Shown here: positions 53,201 through 55,157 of the stretch, piece after piece
Position numbering within the stretch: position 1 is the stretch's first letter
Layout: every line of letters begins with the position of its first letter
Origin: Clostridiaceae bacterium
Lineage (GTDB): Bacteria; Bacillota; Clostridia; Oscillospirales; Acutalibacteraceae
Length of the DNA: 55,157 nucleotides
Direction: 5' to 3'
NCBI GenBank assembly: GCA_016288315.1
Contig: JAEEYU010000060.1
Coordinates: forward strand, 1 to 55,157
Position numbers and translations under genes: made by a program
Notes under the pieces: model-generated
What the model saw: only the letters and a program-made list of their open reading frames with translations
Databases searched by the model: none
Told to the model about the DNA's origin: nothing

Positions 53201-53728
53201 TTATCTTCTTGAAACATAGCCGGCGAGGTAGCCGTCAAGGTCAACCTTCAGCGATGAGTTGATGAGGTTTGTAGCTATCATTATTGCGCCGAAGGCATCG
53301 AGCAGGACTATCTGCTCATCCGTAAAGAATCTGCGCATACGGGCAATCATATCTTCATTTATTTTACCCTTCGGGTCAAGCACCAAAGCGCTGCCGAACT
53401 CCTGAAGGAGCTTCTGCTTTTCATCGAGCTCGAATGTTTCCATATCTATACCCGCATCAACGAGAATTTTGGTGAAGAACATTGAGCAGATGAGGCACTC
53501 GTTTGTATTTGAAATGGAGTAGCAGAAAATATTTATGTCGAGGTCGCTTAAGAATTTTGACGCCTCGGCGCGAAGGTCATACCAGCTCATAAGCGCTTTG
53601 AAGGCGGGAACGTTGTTTAAAAGCGTGCGCTTCATATTTGTCATTTTGCCGACTCTGAGATGCTCGTCGTGAGCCAGTTTTGTTTCGGGCGATGCCGTTT
53701 CATAATCTATCATCGGAATAAGTGCCAT
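53201..53728 (-). CDS. Carboxymuconolactone decarboxylase (AhpD-like) family protein
   Basis: 175 residues, all helical in appearance. The motif NECLICSMFFTKIL carries the CxxC of the AhpD/CMD family, which in AhpD forms a redox disulfide. The N-terminal half (AHDEHLRVGKMTNMKRTLLN) also resembles CMD proteins of the peroxidase-related branch. The substrate is unknown; a thiol-redox or small-molecule isomerase role is possible. It starts after GGAGGG, 14 bp past the small Cys-rich gene, and 18 bp before lacZ. Confidence 0.8.
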   Translation of the reverse strand: MALIPMIDYETASPETKLAHDEHLRVGKMTNMKRTLLNNVPAFKALMSWYDLRAEASKFLSDLDINIFCYSISNTNECLICSMFFTKILVDAGIDMETFELDEKQKLLQEFGSALVLDPKGKINEDMIARMRRFFTDEQIVLLDAFGAIMIATNLINSSLKVDLDGYLAGYVSRR

Positions 53729-53742
53729 AATATTTCCCTCCG

Positions 53743-53961
53743 TTAAAATTCAAAATCTTTTGCATCCGCTTCCGGCGCGGCGGGCGGGGCCTTCGGCTCG
53801 CGTTTGAGCGGGTCATAAACAAATTTTCTGCATTTGCCTTCGGGGCTGACTACCCCCTTGCGCACGCAGAGCACCGAAATTCCGCCGGGCGAAAGTCTGC
53901 CGTGCAGGCAGTAGGCGCAGGCGGGAGGATATTTTTTTGCGTTGACGAGTTTTTTGTTCAT
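53743..53961 (-). CDS. Small Cys-rich conserved hypothetical protein
   Basis: 72 residues. Four Cys are spaced as a possible metal site: CAYC (15-18 region), then VLCVRKG and GKCRKFVYDPLKRE. Small proteins with a PPACAYC...GKCRKFxYDPLKR pattern appear familiar from Clostridia but have no function known to me. The ATG at 53961 lies 8 bases after AAGGAG; a GTG at 53970 is too close to it. It is first in the operon with the CMD-like gene, lacZ and ybaK. A zinc-ribbon or nucleic-acid role is conjecture. Confidence 0.75.
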   Translation of the reverse strand: MNKKLVNAKKYPPACAYCLHGRLSPGGISVLCVRKGVVSPEGKCRKFVYDPLKREPKAPPAAPEADAKDFEF

Positions 53962-53997
53962 ATTTTTCACTCCTTGAGAATGACCGGTGATTTTAAT

Positions 53998-54026
53998 ATT
54001 TTAACATAATATAATATATATATCAA
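53998..54026 (-). promoter_or_regulatory. Promoter of the lacZ operon
   Basis: The minus strand reads TTGATA, 17-base spacer, TAAAAT. Confidence 0.7.
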
Positions 54027-54039
54027 GTTTTAAATGTGG

Positions 54040-54057
54040 CGGAAAACGTTTTTGCAA
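54040..54057. promoter_or_regulatory. Possible LacI/CcpA-type operator (AAAACGTTTT core)
   Basis: The palindrome AAAACGTTTT (54043-54052) with GG and TGCA flanks lies 17 bp upstream of the lacZ-operon -35. The central CG in an A/T dyad is typical of LacI-family sites; it matches the CcpA cre consensus only partly. Confidence 0.35.
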
Positions 54058-54096
54058 ACATGACGTAAAATTCACAAAAATATAACAATTAAACTC

Positions 54097-54125
54097 TTGT
54101 TAAAACCGTATTGTTGTTATATTAT
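54097..54125 (+). promoter_or_regulatory. Candidate promoter for the PHP phosphoesterase
   Basis: TTGTTA, 17-base spacer, TATTAT; 34 bp before the ATG at 54159. Confidence 0.6.
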
Positions 54126-54158
54126 TAATCAAAACAAAGTCGGGAAGACGGTGGATGT

Positions 54159-54977
54159 ATGGCTTTTAAAAACATCATTGATTTACATGTTCACACAGAC
54201 AGCTCATTTGACGGGCACCACTCCGCAATGTTTTTGTGCGAGTCCGCCGAAGGCGCCGGTCTGCGTGCGCTTGCATTCACCGACCACATTGAAATAGACC
54301 GCTACAAGCAGGACAGATTTGACGTTACCGCCCGCGATTCATATTTCCACGCAGCAAACGCCCGCTCCGCATTCAGCGGCAAGCTGATTGTCGGAATAGG
54401 CGTTGAGCTCGGCCAGCCCGCCTATGACCCGGAGACGGCGGAAAAGCTGCTGAGCGTAATAGACTATGACATTGTAATCGGCTCCGTTCACAACCTGCGC
54501 GGTATGAAGGATTTTTGCGACCTCGACTATGAGAACGAGGGCGCCTGCTACGAAAAGCTGCTTGACGAATATTTTGACGAGGAGCTTGAGCTTGCGAAGT
54601 GGAACGGCTTTGACACGCTCGGACACCTGACATACCCTTTGCGGTATATAATCGGCGAACAGAAAAAGAACGTTGATTTAAAGAAATATTCCGACAAAAT
54701 CGATGCAATACTCAGAACCGTTGCCGAAAACGGCAAGGCGCTTGAAATAAACACATCCGGGCTCCGTCAGCCCTACGGCGTGACCATGCCCGAGCTTGAC
54801 ATTGTCAGGCGTTTCAGGGAGCTCGGCGGCGAGTTTGTTACTGTGGGCTCTGACGCTCACTATGCCAACGACCTGGGCGCGGGAATTGAAGAAGGAATGA
54901 AAATCGCCAGAGAGGCGGGCTTCAGTTGTATTTCGCTTTTCAAAAGCCGTATGGCGACACCCGTCCCGATTGAATAA
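54159..54977 (+). CDS. PHP-domain phosphoesterase, histidinol-phosphatase (HisK) type
   Basis: 272 residues of the PHP metallophosphoesterase fold. Metal ligands are seen in IDLHVHTDSSFDG, ALAFTDHIEID, GIGVELGQ, VIGSVHNL, DTLGHLTYP and TVGSDAHYANDLGAG, the usual order for histidinol-phosphate phosphatases of Gram-positive bacteria. No other histidine genes are adjacent, so another phosphoester substrate is possible. The start at 54159 has a GGTGG-like site. ispE follows after 44 bp. Confidence 0.85.
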   Translation: MAFKNIIDLHVHTDSSFDGHHSAMFLCESAEGAGLRALAFTDHIEIDRYKQDRFDVTARDSYFHAANARSAFSGKLIVGIGVELGQPAYDPETAEKLLSVIDYDIVIGSVHNLRGMKDFCDLDYENEGACYEKLLDEYFDEELELAKWNGFDTLGHLTYPLRYIIGEQKKNVDLKKYSDKIDAILRTVAENGKALEINTSGLRQPYGVTMPELDIVRRFRELGGEFVTVGSDAHYANDLGAGIEEGMKIAREAGFSCISLFKSRMATPVPIE

Positions 54978-55021
54978 TCCACCGAAAGGACACGCAGTTA
55001 CTGCGTTTACCGGTACATATT

Positions 55022-55157
55022 ATGAAGCTTACCGTTGATGCGGCGGCGAAAATCAATCTTTCGCTCGACATCACCGGCACACTTGAAAACGGATACCACA
55101 GTCTGTTTATGATTATGCAGTCCGTCAGTCTGTGCGACACGGTGATTCTTGAAACAA
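55022..55157 (+). CDS. ispE: 4-diphosphocytidyl-2-C-methyl-D-erythritol kinase, 5' end (runs off right edge)
   Basis: 45 residues are visible: MKLTVDAAAKINLSLDITG, then NGYHSLFMIMQSVSLCDTV. This is the conserved N-terminus of IspE, a GHMP kinase of the MEP isoprenoid pathway (the Lys/Asn in AKINL and the GYH turn contact the substrate). It predicts a non-mevalonate route. No SD is at normal distance: AAAGGA (54985-54990) is 31 bases upstream with a small hairpin in between. The rest of the gene, including the ATP motif, is outside the window. Confidence 0.9.
   Translation, partial: MKLTVDAAAKINLSLDITGTLENGYHSLFMIMQSVSLCDTVILET

Overview
The window looks like a chromosomal segment of an anaerobic Gram-positive bacterium of the Clostridia, most likely an Oscillospiraceae/Ruminococcaceae-like gut organism. 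This is inferred from gene content and order: ctsR-mcsA-mcsB; L21-Prp-L27 with an N-terminally extended L27; a lon-engB pair; a dcw cluster headed by mraZ with a PASTA-type PBP; a one-polypeptide pyruvate:ferredoxin oxidoreductase; and GTP-type PEPCK with pyruvate phosphate dikinase. No tRNA, rRNA, CRISPR array or intact IS was seen. Both ends cut genes: pyruvate phosphate dikinase on the left and ispE on the right.

Layout. 1-3.5 kb (minus): 5' part of ppdK, a small lipoprotein, trmL, pth and an anchored hypothetical protein. 3.5-5.9 kb (plus): the CtsR regulon operon ctsR-mcsA-mcsB with three CtsR operators and a strong terminator; clpC is not there. 5.9-7.65 kb (minus): a decayed prophage fragment holding a gp10-like stub interrupted by an interspersed repeat, and an N-terminally truncated MuF/SPP1-gp7 head protein fused to an AT-rich candidate toxin domain, followed by a small candidate immunity gene. 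7.8-15.5 kb (plus): nifJ, then an operon of a LarA-type nickel epimerase, 6-phosphogluconate dehydrogenase and a PfkB sugar kinase, which fits a hexonate (mannonate/gluconate) route into the pentose phosphate pathway. A 278-bp element with long terminal inverted repeats follows.

15.9-26.9 kb (minus): rpmA, prp and rplU with a consensus promoter, folD, lgt, two M16 peptidases, lysA, engB, lon and dusB. 27-33 kb (plus): polA-rimI-tsaD and pckG. 33.2-46.2 kb (minus): the dcw cluster mraZ-rsmH-ftsL-PBP-murE-murF-mraY-ftsW-murG-ftsQ-ftsZ. It lacks murC, murD and ftsA, and upstream of mraZ it has a phased repeat array that looks like an MraZ operator. 46.8-54 kb (minus): gap, rlmH, fba, then an operon of a small Cys-rich protein, a carboxymuconolactone-decarboxylase-like protein, a GH2 beta-galactosidase and ybaK. 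54.1-55.2 kb (plus): a PHP phosphoesterase and the start of ispE.

Together the metabolic genes describe fermentation of sugars and sugar acids through glycolysis and the pentose phosphate route to pyruvate and acetyl-CoA, with PEP/pyruvate interconversion. Most of the rest is housekeeping: wall synthesis with meso-DAP, division, protein quality control and translation. The accessory features of most interest are the MuF toxin-immunity remnant, the LarA-Gnd-kinase operon, the inverted-repeat element and several uncharacterised operator-like dyads.
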